A stretch of DNA of 64,000 bases, from positions 9,914,572 through 9,978,571 of the forward strand of contig JAJEKV010000005.1 of NCBI GenBank assembly GCA_021234155.1, written 5' to 3'. The position numbers were made by a program, and so were the translations under genes. This document shows, piece by piece, positions 33,107 to 43,581 of this stretch. Positions within the stretch are counted from its first letter, which is position 1. Each line of letters opens with the position of its first letter. The DNA comes from Isoetes taiwanensis (lineage: Eukaryota > Streptophyta > Lycopodiopsida > Isoetales > Isoetaceae). The notes under the pieces were generated by a model that saw only the letters and a program-made list of their open reading frames with translations, ran no database searches and was not told where the DNA came from.

Positions 33107-35896
33107 ATGCAGGCAGATTTGGCAGAGCTTGGGGATTGGGATTCACCAACAGAAGCAGATGAAGACGACGACCAGCAGGAGGCCCAGGAATTCATAGATG
33201 GTGAGTGCCATATCTGTGCAAATATTGAGTCAGGTGATATTGAAAATCAGTCGTCAGTCATTGCGGCTGATGGGATCATAGATAATAATCCATATGTAGT
33301 CCTCATAGACACAGGTAGCTCTCACAACTTTGCCTCTCCTAGGCTGGCTGCCCTAATGAAGAACAAGGTATTGAAGTCTAAGCCAAGGCCAGTTAGCATG
33401 GCAAATGGTGCAATTCACCACACTAAGGGGAAGAGGATCACATTTGATATAGACCTTAGTGGAAGTAAGTGGCCGATGGGGGCAGAAGTCATGGATATTG
33501 GAAGGTATGATCTCATAATGGGAATGGAATTTTTGAAGCCAGTCAAAGCCATGATCGACTGTGACCGCAACGAAGTCGCCATGACGGCACCGGACGGCAA
33601 TAAATTTATAGTGAAAGGTAAGAAGGTAGCTTCTCCCATGCAGTGTATTTCTTTGAAGCAGCTAAGGAAGAGTATAGAAAGGAATAAGGTGGACTATATT
33701 TTGAGGCTAGAGACAATTGAGCCCAATAAGCAGGATGGAAGTGGCCAAAAGGGGAATCAGTTGCCCAAGCAGATAGCAAGGCTCATTTCAGAGTTTAAGG
33801 ATGTATTCCCGGATGAAATCCGGCAGCTACCACCTTATAGGGGTGTGGAATGTGAGATCACATTAGCTCCAGACGCTAAGCCTACCAGTAAGGCGCCGTA
33901 TAGAATGAGCACCCCAGAATTGATTGAGCTCAAGAAGCAGCTCCAAGAATTGCTTGAGCTTGGTTTTATTAGAGCAAGTGGGTCTCCTTTTGGAGCACCT
34001 ATACTCTTCGTCAAGAAGAAAGATGGAAGCTTAAGAATGTGCATAGACTATCGCCAGCTCAACAAGCAGACGATAAAGAATAAGTATGCCCTCCCAAGAG
34101 CAGATGATTTGATGGACCAGCTCCAAGGAGCAAAGGTATTTTCCAAGATTGACTTAAGGTCAGGTTACCATCAAATCAGGATAAAGGAGGAAGATATCCA
34201 TAAGACCGCCTTTAGAACGCGGTATGGTCACTTCGAGTTCACAGTCATGCCTTTTGGATTGTCGAATGCTCCAGCAACTTTCATGCGCCTCATGAACGAC
34301 ATTTTCAGGGATTTCTTGGATGAGTTTGTTATTGTTTTCTTCGACGACATTCTAGTCTACATCAAGTCCATTGAAGAGCATTGTCAGCATTTGAGGAAAG
34401 TGTTGGAGAAGTTGAGACGTCATCGGTTGTATGGGAAGTTCTCCAAGTGCCACTTTGCAACAGGTCGAGTGGAATACTTGGGGCATGTGGTAACATCCGA
34501 GGGGATTTCTATAGATCCATCTAAGATCGAGGCAATAGTTGATTGGCCAGCTCCAAGGAATGTAGCAAAAGTAAGAAGCTTTCTCGGGTTGGCGGGATAT
34601 TATAGAAAGTTCGTGAAGGACTTTGCTAAGTGGGCGTCCCCTTTGTCGGACCTCACCAAGGCCAAGAAGATTAAGGATTGGACTAGCCATTGGTTAGAAA
34701 AAGTCCAAGCTTCCTTTGAGAAGCTTAAGGAGGCCTTAACAATAGCTCCAGTGCTTGTTCTCCCGGATCCGAGTAAAGATAAGTTGGTAGCAACGGATGC
34801 AAGCCAGATAGTAACAGGGGCAGTCTTGATGCAAGAAGGAAGGGTAGTCGCCTACGACTCAAAGAAGATGAACGACGCCGAGCAACGCTACCCAACCCAT
34901 GATCAGGAGCTGCTAGCCATTGTCAGGGCATTAAGGATATGGAGGCATTATTTGCTGGGAAGGAAGTTTCAGTTGGATACTGATCACCAGAGCCTCCAGT
35001 ATCTTTTCACCCAGCCACTTCTCAACCTAAGGCAAAGGAGATGGATGGAGTTTCTTGAGGAGTATGATTTTGATATAGTGTATAAGCCCGGCAAGCTTAA
35101 TGTTGTGGCAGATGCTCTCTCTAGGAGACCGTTTGAGACAAGAACGCATTGTAATGCGATTTCCACTCTCTCGAGTGAGTTTGGTAAGAAGATTGAGGAG
35201 ACTTTGCCAGGGGATGAAGATTTCAAGGAGGTATGGGAAAGCCTCTCGAGGGAAGCTAGAACAGATAAGGAACGGGAAGCCTTCAAGCATTGTAAGAAGG
35301 AAGGCAACCTGTTGTATCATAAGCATAAGTTGTGTGTGCCCAAATCATCAGGGGTAAGGAAGCTAATTCTTCATGACACACACAACAGCCCAATAGCAGG
35401 GCATGCGGGATTTATGAAGACCTATTTCAAGATTCGAAGTAGTTATTTCTGGCCAGGAATGAAGAGGCAGATAGCGAGATATATTCGGGAATGCCAGTTG
35501 TGTCAGCAAACCAAAGCAGAGCAGCTTCGGATTCCAGGTGCCTTAGAGCCATTGGGGGTGCCAAATGCTAAGTGGGAGGTCATAAGTATGGATTTTATTA
35601 CAGGACTTCCTAGAACTCTTCGAGGCAAGGATGCATTGATGGTTGTCGTAGACAAGTTATCTAAGATGGCACATTTTGTGCCTTGCAAAACTACGGACAC
35701 CGCTTTAGATACTGCCAAGTTATTTGTAAAGGAGATTTTTAGACTCCATGGCATGCCTCGGGAGATAATATGTGACAGAGATTCTAAGTTTATGAGTGCT
35801 TTTTGGCAGGACCTCTTTAGCACCATTCAGCCGAAGCTCTCCATGAGCACGGCATATCATCCCCAAACAGATGGTCAGACGGAGAGAACAAGGTGA
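33107..35896 (+). pseudogene. pol: pol, 5' part: protease, RT, RNase H, integrase core, truncated by insertion
   Basis: This is a 929-codon frame continuous with the zinc-knuckle frame. Aspartic protease has IDTGSSHNF (DTG at residues 68-70). Reverse transcriptase has [12 protein letters not shown] (Asp 349) and [10 protein letters not shown] (Asp 413-414). RNase H has ATDAS (Asp 564), DQELLA (Glu 601) and TDHQSL (Asp 626). Integrase has the HHCC finger (H759, H766, ECQLCQQTK), Asp 829 in SMDFITGLP, Asp 890 in CDRDSKF and Glu 926 in GQTE, giving DD35E. The last three codons before the TGA belong to an inserted DNA transposon that begins at 35887, two bases into the codon after Glu 926. All catalytic residues are intact; the break separates them from the integrase C-terminus. 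Confidence 0.95.
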
Positions 35897-35920
35897 CCTA
35901 GCAAATGCACTAATGACCTG
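35887..35920 (+). repeat. Left terminal inverted repeat of nested transposon
   Basis: This is the 34-bp left TIR, AACAAGGTGACC through CTAATGACCTG. It differs from the right TIR at position 5 (A versus C) and at one T/C position near its middle. Confidence 0.95.
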
Positions 35921-38530
35921 CATTTGCACCACAAAAAGGAATCTTTCAAAGATTCCCTAAAATACCCTTAAATTCTGCCACTTTTGGGGGGTCACTTAAA
36001 AAAATGACCCTAATTTTACGATTGCATGTGCCATTTTAGGGGCCAAATTTACAAAAAAGTTGGCTTCTTGTTAATTTGATATCCCTAATTTAGGTATAAA
36101 ATAAAAATCTAATTTAGGTGGTTTTGGGACACACATGGAAAGTGGAAAAATGAAAGAATCATCAGAATCTCGATGAATAGTGAAAGCTGAAACGTGGAAA
36201 TGAAGTCGTGTACAACTAAAACAGAAATTGCAAAATGCGCATAGCATAACATAACATCTTGTTGCCTCTGTCTATGCGCACATAGCATAACATAAAATCT
36301 TATTGCTCTGTCTATGTGCGCATAGCATAAATTAAAATCTTGTTGCCTGTGTCTACTGCCTGTGTCTATGCTCGAATCGAGCATAGCATAAAATTTCTTC
36401 TTGAGGTCCCATATAATATAAGAATCCTTTTTTGAGGTATATATTTATGCTCTCTTTGTAAGAGAACTCACTGAAAATAAAAGGGCATGCATAGAGCAAA
36501 AGAATGTTCATTCCAGCTCTGGCTTTTATGGCATGTGTCTAGCTTATTGAATTTAGATCTGTTACATGTTAAAAATAAAGGTTAAGCCCATGCCCGCATA
36601 GCAACACATTGAAATATTCGAGTGAAAGAAAAGCCTATTTGAAAGAATAAGGGTTTTGCTCAATCTTGAAGAATGGCTGTATTCTGGTGGTCGATTCTGG
36701 TCTTTACTGGCTGAATCTAGTCTTCCTAAAAGACTGGTGGAAGCATCCACAACCAATGGCGAACGCAGGTTGCATATTTTGAATGCAAGGTTTAGGGTGG
36801 TCTGTAGCACAGTACAGAGATAGTGGAGCCGTTCTTGAATATGCAGATGCATTCATATTTTATACTGAAGCCATGGCGCCATGAAGCCGTTCTTGAATAT
36901 GCAAGATAGTGGAGCCGTTCTTGAATATTTATGGGTGGTTTGTAGCGCAGTACAGAGATAGTGGAGCCGTTCTTGAATAATCGTTCTTGAATACTGAAGC
37001 CGCTAATACAGAGATGATCATCTCTGCTCATCTCTGCTCATCTCTGTTCAGAAAATAGGGGGACATCTAGAAAGAGGATTTCGTCCACTTTGATAGCTGC
37101 AAACAGCCTTCTTGCTCAGACAAAGGCCTTAAGAAACTGACAAAGTGCGGAATGAGTGCCCGTAATTTCTTCAGTCTCAAACTTAAGGCTTCCTTCGAAT
37201 TAACAGCTCCGAGGATGCCTTAATCGGGCAATTTGGCAAAATATTGTCCCAATCTGAGACCCAAAGCTGCACAATCCGACCCCAATCCAGGCTTTTCATC
37301 ACAAATCAAAGCCATAAAAAATTCACAAAAAGCCCCTTTTTTTCACAGATTTTACCTCCTCCTCCTTCTTCTTAGCTGCCAGGAACGCACTGTAACAGAA
37401 AAACTGCCAAAAATTGTGTGAAACTTGAAGATAAGAAGAAAATTCTGAGGGGAAAAAAAGTGTTTAGCTATGGGCGCATAGCACAAGACTTTTGTCTATG
37501 CGCGCATAGACACTACCTACCAGGTAAAATTCGACCTACTCTTTTTTTAACAACCTACTAGTTTTGTACTCGCCACATCCCACCCAATATTTTCCTACCT
37601 AAATGTTTTACTCCTAACCTAGTTATTCGATGCCACATCCTTTTAATTTTGGTTCCAATGTGCCTACATATATTTCAATTATCTTTTTTTTTTTGCATTT
37701 ATGGCTTGAAAAGGTCCCTAACATAGTCCGCAACATTTGCCCTTAGCTATATCCTTTTCTTTTTTCTCAATATTGGTTATGTGCACAAAACTTGGCTATG
37801 TTCTTTTCCACCTTGTAGATTTCGCACACTGAGCTTGGCAATTTTTTTATCCTTATAGGCAATAACATGACAACCTTTTTCTCTTCTAGTTGGCTCTATG
37901 TGCATAGCTCAACAACATTTCCTCCTCAACCATAGCTAGCAACTTTTTTCCCATGTCTTTGATTGTGTTATGCCTAATTGTTTGTGGTTGTTGTTTCTTA
38001 TTTGCTCACACATTCCACAAACATCTCATAAAGTATTATTCGTGAAAGGACCATTGTTCAACTAGTTAAGCATCATTCAACTGGGTTGCGTAATGTTATG
38101 AATACACGTTTAAGATGTTCCATACCTAGTGCATGCGCCAAATTTTTTGGCACCATATAACTTAAGTTACTAGACCTTCAAGTCTGCCTCGGACTTTGAG
38201 GAAGTTATTCCTGACGTGTTGAGAAGGACGCCCCCCTTGATATTTAATGTGTGTAAAAGAAGTAGTTTAGTATGTGTGCCTATATTACTCTGTTCAATTA
38301 TTGAAATATAACTTCAAAGTCTATGCGCGCATAGACATTCTTCCTTTCCTTTGCATTTCTGTGTCTTAAAAAAGTGTATTTTTTAGTGTGGCTTAAAGCA
38401 AAATGTATCCTCCACTTTTAGTATTGCCCTATTTGAATTGCGGCACCTTTGTTTAGTACTTGTTTTTATAAAAATAGGTAAAAAATGCCGAATTTTTGTG
38501 TTTTTGAAAAAGGAATATGCAATTGCACCA

Positions 38531-38564
38531 CAGGTCATTAGTGCGTTTGCTAGGTCACCGTGTT
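38531..38564 (-). repeat. Right terminal inverted repeat of nested transposon
   Basis: This is the 34-bp right TIR, ending ...GGTCACCGTGTT before the AGAG target duplication. It is the reverse complement of the left TIR except for two positions. Confidence 0.95.
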
Positions 38565-38569
38565 AGAGG

Positions 38570-39361
38570 ATGAATCGAATCATTGAAGACATGCTTCGAA
38601 GCTATGTGTGGAATAAGCAGTCCAAGTGGGATGAGTACATCCACTTGGTGGAATTCGCCTACAATAGCGCCAAGCAGGAGTCATCCCAGATGTCTCCTTT
38701 CATGGTGAATTACGGGTACCAGTGCCTAACCCCGGATACTTGGCACAATCCTGTGTCAAAGGTTGAAGTATCCCAGCAGATGTTAGGAGATATGCAGCAG
38801 CTGGTGGAAGAAGTAAGGGGTTACCTATTAGCAGCAAGAAGTCCGCAGAAGAGTGTAGCCGACAGGGACAGGACCGTAAGGGAGTTTAAAGTAGGCGATA
38901 GTGTGTGGTTGAAGATTAAGGTGAAGCAAGCTAAGCTTCGCATTGGGAGCTGCAAGAAGCTTGCCCCTAGGTGGGCTGGTCCGTTCAAGATTTTGGAGAG
39001 AGTGGGATCCCAAGCCTACAAGTTGGATCTTCCGGCCCATCTTAAAGTTCACAAGGTGTTCCACGTGAGTTTATTGAAAAGGCACAATCCTAACCCTGAA
39101 GAGGTCTTGGATACTCCAACTTTGTTAGAAATGACGGAGGAGCAAGTGGAAATTGTGCCTGAATTGCTTCTTGATAAGTCATTCAAGAAGACTAGGAGAT
39201 CTCAGTTCCTCCAGTATTTGGTCAAGTGGAAGCACTTGCCCGTGGAAGACGCGACATGGGTATTGAAGCAGGATTTGGAGAAGCAATACCCAGAGTTTAT
39301 GAAGGAGTTCGATGGGCGAGTCGTCTCCGACTTGGTCGACCCCGACTTGCCAGGAGGTTAG
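38570..39361 (+). pseudogene. pol: pol, 3' part: integrase C-terminus and chromodomain
   Basis: This 263-codon frame from the ATG at 38570 to TAG at 39359-39361 is the continuation of integrase after the nested transposon. It starts MNRIIEDMLRSYV, the helix that normally follows the catalytic Glu. It contains the GPF/Y module (PRWAGPFKILERVG, residues about 134-147), the conserved LDLPAHLKVHKVFHVSLLK, and a C-terminal chromodomain at about residues 198-248 with FLQYLVKWKHLPVEDATW. The chromodomain identifies the element as a chromovirus; in this group it is thought to target integration by reading histone marks. Any protein made from this piece alone would lack catalysis. Confidence 0.93.
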
Positions 39362-40170
39362 CTAGTATATTTGTTAGTTAGCCTTAAGCCCTGGCCCATG
39401 CATTCTAGTTAGTAGGGTGCATGTGCCAGAACCTTGGATCATGTGGGCGATGATGGGATACGCCTTTAGGGCATTCTCTAGGCCGACATGCACCAAGAGG
39501 TGCGCATGACTAATAGGGTCATGCGAGAGAGGAAGTGAGGCATGGTGCGCGATGATGGGACATCGGTCGGATGCTCTCTATGCCACGATGCGGGGTACGC
39601 ACACTGGGCTGTAGGAGGGCCATGGTGAAGGTCAAAGTGATCATGCGCGATGATGGGATCGTGAGACGTTCCCTAGCTTAAAACCCTTGGGGCATGATGC
39701 ACTAGGGGTACTCGGAACCGGGTAGCCGAGTACAAGGTAGCACTTGATCATGGGCAATGATGGGATCACCTTAAATGGTCCTTAAGCTCAAATCCGAAAT
39801 GGCCATGATCGAGTGCAAGGTATCGTAAGGGGGTGGTCCCCTAAAACCACAAATTTATTAATCAAACTAACGTAATGTGCTCCTTGTGCAGGCAAGTGAG
39901 AAGCGAGCATCGAGGTGGGGCGCATTACGAGAAGATGGGGGAACCATAATTTAGATTATGAACCCTAATAACTCTTATAGTAATGTTTGAATAAGGAACC
40001 TTGTTAAGGCTATATAATTTTGTATAAGTACAAATATAGTCTAAATTTTGACATTTAACTCTTTAGTAGGAAGTTGATCGTTTAAATTAAATTTAAATGC
40101 ATGTTCTTATGATTGTTTTGCAGGATAGAGTAGGTTCGTCACCTTAGCGCAATGCTGAGGACAGCATTGT
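39362..40170 (+). other. Long 3' untranslated region with four GCGATGATGGGAT repeats
   Basis: Four copies of a motif of the type 'catgcgcgatgatgggatc' occur at about 39438, 39544, 39640 and 39747, roughly 100 bp apart. They are set in otherwise divergent sequence. Two acceptor-like sites, 'ccttgtgcag' (near 39891) and 'gttttgcag' (near 40123), follow. No coding frame is visible. The motif could be an RNA packaging, dimerisation or processing signal; that is inference. Confidence 0.65.
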
Positions 40171-40173
40171 CCT

Positions 40174-40186
40174 AAGGGGGGGAGAA
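40174..40186 (+). promoter_or_regulatory. Polypurine tract
   Basis: 'aaggggggggagaatg'-type purines directly precede the 3' LTR. This is the plus-strand priming site expected at this position. It follows 'gaggacagcattgtcctaag', a phrase common before the PPT in plant Ty3/gypsy elements. Confidence 0.92.
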
Positions 40187-41827
40187 TGTGACGTTCCAGG
40201 GGAATATACGCTATAAATACGTATATTCCTGGACCCGTCACCATACAAGTCCACCTATGTAGCCTTGTATGCCTTAGAAAGTGGCAAGGGGTGCACATCT
40301 AAGTTAATTGTTTAACTTAGATAACCTTAGGATAAGGCCCATTTCCACATGGCCTTATCCTATTGGGCAACCGCCACACGGCCTCATCCTAGTGGTGCCA
40401 CGTGGCATCCTATGTGGACCCTAACCTATATTAGCATGAACCCTAACCCTAGGCCTCTTTCCAGCCCCAGCACCCAGGGACTCATCTACGCACTCGAAAC
40501 CTCGTTTCGAGTATCGTTTGCTGTGGCATAGGTTGGTGCAGCAGCCCCCTGAGGGTAGATACGTTCTTGGAGGGAGAGTAGCTTCACGCGATTCGAAGGC
40601 CATGGAGACGCCCGGGATTGGAGGGAGTGCTTCAGGAGCAGGTATGTGGAGTAGTGGCCATAGTAGTTCATCTGGAATTAGCACTCCAGATGAGTTAGTA
40701 TCTTGTATCTAGAGTAGAGCCATCCTAGGACCCTCATACATCATCTTGAACCCTAATCAAGGAACCCTAACTGTAAGTTAGATTTGTATGATTAGGTTAA
40801 GATGTTCTTATGATTATTCTCATGATGTGATGATTATGTGATGACGGTTGATCATGTTTGCTCCTCTTGTATTGGGAAGGGGGGTAGAGACCTAGAGCCA
40901 TATGTAGTATGCTCCTAGATTAGATCCCTTAGTTCCTATTAGCTGCGGCCTGTGCATAGGAACCCACCGGGCTATGGAAGCTATGATGTGACTCAGCACT
41001 ACATAACGGGGCTAGAGGCAAGATGGAGGGAGAATCCCTGCCGAGTGGGGACTACGGGGGATCCCATAGTGGGCTAGGCTTATGGTCGATCACCTCGTGT
41101 GGGCCGAGCATGGGTCCGACACCTCCTGGGGCGATGGTGTCGCCCTGCCTCTCAAGAGTTGCAAGTGTCAGCTTGGCTCTTGTTTTGGGGGGTTCAGTCG
41201 GGTACGAATCGTGTGTCACCACGATTCTCTAGCCGCTCGTGGAGCCTCTAGACCCCGGGAAGGGGAGATGCAACCCTTCCTACCTCGACGGACCAGGGAG
41301 ATGCAACCTGGAGTAGTCCCGATGGGTGATGCCATGGGATTGCATATCCGGAAGGTTAGAGTCATGTTTGAGCCTGATCTAGCCCATCTGCAAAGTATGC
41401 ACAGGAGGGGCGGATGGAATGGTCAACCCTAGCCATTGTCTTATGCCAGCCCCGCCATTGTTATGACTCGGTCTGCTCTATCTTGAGGCCTATCCAGTCA
41501 GTCGACTTCCCTATGTGTCGGAGCCCGGGTAGGAGCTCTCCTGTTTTATGGTATATGATTATGTTCATTGCATCTATGGATATGTGGATGGGCTACCCTT
41601 CGAGGTAGCATTTGTATGGTTGATGTTAGTTCTGACGTGTTTATCGCTTCCGCTGTTATAGGAGCCCATAGGGGAAGGGCGCGCAAGACACCTGCGTGTC
41701 CCCTCCCCGCACTAGGGTCACCCCAGAGTGCGGGGAAGACGGAGGGCCTGTGCGGTTGTTGAGCCGGATGGGGGATTTCCTGCCGAGTGTACGGCCGGGT
41801 GCCATATGTTTAGCAGGGAGCGTCACA
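40187..41827 (+). repeat. 3' LTR (1641 bp)
   Basis: It starts TGTGACGTTCC and ends CGTCACA before the CTTCC target duplication. It has about 28 bp that the 5' LTR lacks (around 40980-41007). In this copy the inverted repeat GGAATATACG/CGTATATTCC around TATAAATA is perfect at 10 bp. The short frames repeated in both LTRs are not genes. Confidence 0.96.
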
Positions 41828-41832
41828 CTTCC

Positions 41833-43523
41833 CACTTTTCTTTTGCACTCGGTTAAATTGACCCAAAAGGACGTATGAAACTTTTGGAATGCCTTTAGGG
41901 CTTTAGAAGAGGCTTTTTTCCCCAAATGGAAAAAAAACTAAGGAAAGTTATGTTGTCTAATTTTTGCAGTTAGCGAGTCGAAAAGGTAAAAAGCATAACT
42001 AAAATCAATGAAAATGCTATCTTTCTATAAATAAAGTGCTAATCTGCATTGAATTTTCGTTCATAAATAATTTCATTACATTGTATTTTATGCACAAGGG
42101 CCAAGGTGTGGAGCCCCCTTCGACCTGTTCCAAGCCACAGGAGGAACTTGAAGACGAAAAAAACCTGTACGAGGAGGTGCTTCATTGGCCACAATCTGGT
42201 CTGTCCAACTTATTTCATGACCTCATCTCGTCTCCTTTTGTCAATGAACGAGTCTTTCGATTGCTCCCGAGAAGGTCATGTCGTCGGGATAATGACTGTA
42301 GTACAGATAATCAAGTTAATCAAGAAAGGCATCTCAGAGTGAAAAATGCAGATCTGAGGTTCTTTCTCAACTCTTAAGTCGAGAAAGGCAGCTCAGAGTG
42401 AAAAATGTAGTTCTGAAGCACTTCAAAGTGAAAAACATAGGTCTGGGGCCGTCGAGAAATGCGACTCAGAGTGAAAAACATAGGTACCATTCTAAAATGA
42501 TTCACAAAACCTAATAAACCTATGAAATCTATGCATTAAAACTATGTAAACCTATGCATTGAAACTAGGAAAACACATTAAAATGATTAAACCTATGTAA
42601 ACATATGCATTAGACCTATGTAAACCTTGTGCAACTTTATGTTAGGAACTATGTAAGACGATCATGTGCATCAAAGAGTACTTGTCACCATTTTGTGTCC
42701 TAAATATACCTTCAAAATGGGCCAATAAGTTTTAAAATATATCATGATCTTCAGAAAGTTAAATTTTTACCTTAGAATAAGAACAACGTGAACCAACATA
42801 ACGCGTAACATGTGAATATAGTAGCATGCATATAAAAAGAGAATTGGGGACGATTAAATAAACATGCCAAATTATAATCCCATATTAGTATTTATTTTAT
42901 AATTGTTTTTTTCAATGTATTTTCTATACCCCGCTTTTCCCGCCCACGCTTGAAATTTAAAATTTGGTACATACCTTTGTCCTGAGCATCCGTTATTCCA
43001 CTTGGAAAAGCTACTTTTTCTTTTTGGCACAAGCTTCAGCAAAGCCTGATCTGCTTCTTTCTCCGGCAGATCTGCTCCTTATTCCGACGTGTTTTTGCAT
43101 CAGTTTTCTTGCCCTAGGAGGTAGATCATCCATGTTGCATACTAGAAATGGGCAAACCATGAAGATGCAATGTCAATCCGAGATTTTGCTCTAAACTTAT
43201 TTCGATAGTTCTGGCCATTTGAATTTACTAAAGCCGTTTCGATCTTCTGGCCATTACAGAAGCTATTGTGGTAGAAGCCATGTCGCAGACAACAAAATAA
43301 GACCAAAGAAACAGAGCACAGCAAGAAACAAGGGATTAGCAGGAGCCAGATTTGGATCTTCGTGCAGTGGAATCCATTTGGAAGGAATATGGGTGGGGCT
43401 CAAGAAAGGAGAATCACGTCCTAATTGAATAATCGTGTCTATTCATATGTTCATTGCCAATATATCTAGGTCATGGTTGAGGCCTATTCAACCAGTTTTC
43501 TATTTTCAATACAAAGTTTATCA
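41833..43523. other. Intergenic stretch, possible 5' LTR of a degenerate second element
   Basis: 42295-42490 holds four diverged ~45-bp repeats of 'cgagaaaggcagctcagagtgaaaaa'. The 3' end, '...caatacaaagtttatca' at 43523, directly precedes a PBS-like site, so the upstream sequence probably includes an LTR whose 5' end I cannot place. No gene is recognisable. Confidence 0.4.
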
Positions 43524-43524
43524 T

Positions 43525-43536
43525 TGGTATCAGTGC
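43525..43536 (+). promoter_or_regulatory. Second primer-binding-site-like sequence (tRNA-iMet)
   Basis: TGGTATCAGTGC differs from the iMet PBS at one base and follows '...tttatca' by a single base, the arrangement seen after an LTR ending in CA. It marks another, degraded LTR retrotransposon. Confidence 0.65.
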
Positions 43537-43581
43537 GGATGAGTTAATCCGATCCTGGGAAGCAGAAATGAGAGGAAGGTA

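Larger units (their letters stand above)
35887..38564. mobile_element. 2678-bp DNA transposon with 34-bp TIRs nested in integrase
   Basis: The left end starts AACAAGGTGACCTAGC and the right end is the reverse complement of AACACGGTGACCTAGC. The terminal inverted repeats are 34 bp with two mismatches (35887-35920 and 38531-38564). A 4-bp direct repeat, AGAG, flanks the insert (35883-35886 and 38565-38568). Removing the insert with one AGAG keeps the pol frame open, which supports these ends. No transposase frame is present, so it is non-autonomous. It is AT-rich with internal repeats: three diverged ~40-60 bp units around 'gcatagcataacata' (36235-36385) and several 'gtggagccgttcttgaata' units (36821-36990). 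A 4-bp duplication does not fit the commonest plant superfamilies (8-9 bp hAT or Mutator, 3 bp CACTA or Harbinger, TA mariner). Confidence 0.93.
27129..41827 (+). mobile_element. Complete Ty3/gypsy chromovirus LTR retrotransposon with histone H3 ORF
   Basis: The element is bounded by two direct LTRs starting TGTGACG and ending CGTCACA. A 5-bp target duplication, CTTCC, lies at 27124-27128 and 41828-41832. Inside, in order: PBS, non-coding leader, H3-fold ORF, second ORF, gag with CCHC knuckle, protease, RT, RNase H, integrase (GPF motif), chromodomain, long 3' region and PPT. Integrase is interrupted by a 2678-bp DNA transposon. Without that insert the element is about 12.0 kb. The LTRs are nearly identical with a few indels, so insertion is fairly recent, yet in-frame stops in the H3 ORF, second ORF and gag, plus one gag frameshift, make this copy unlikely to be autonomous. 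Confidence 0.97.
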
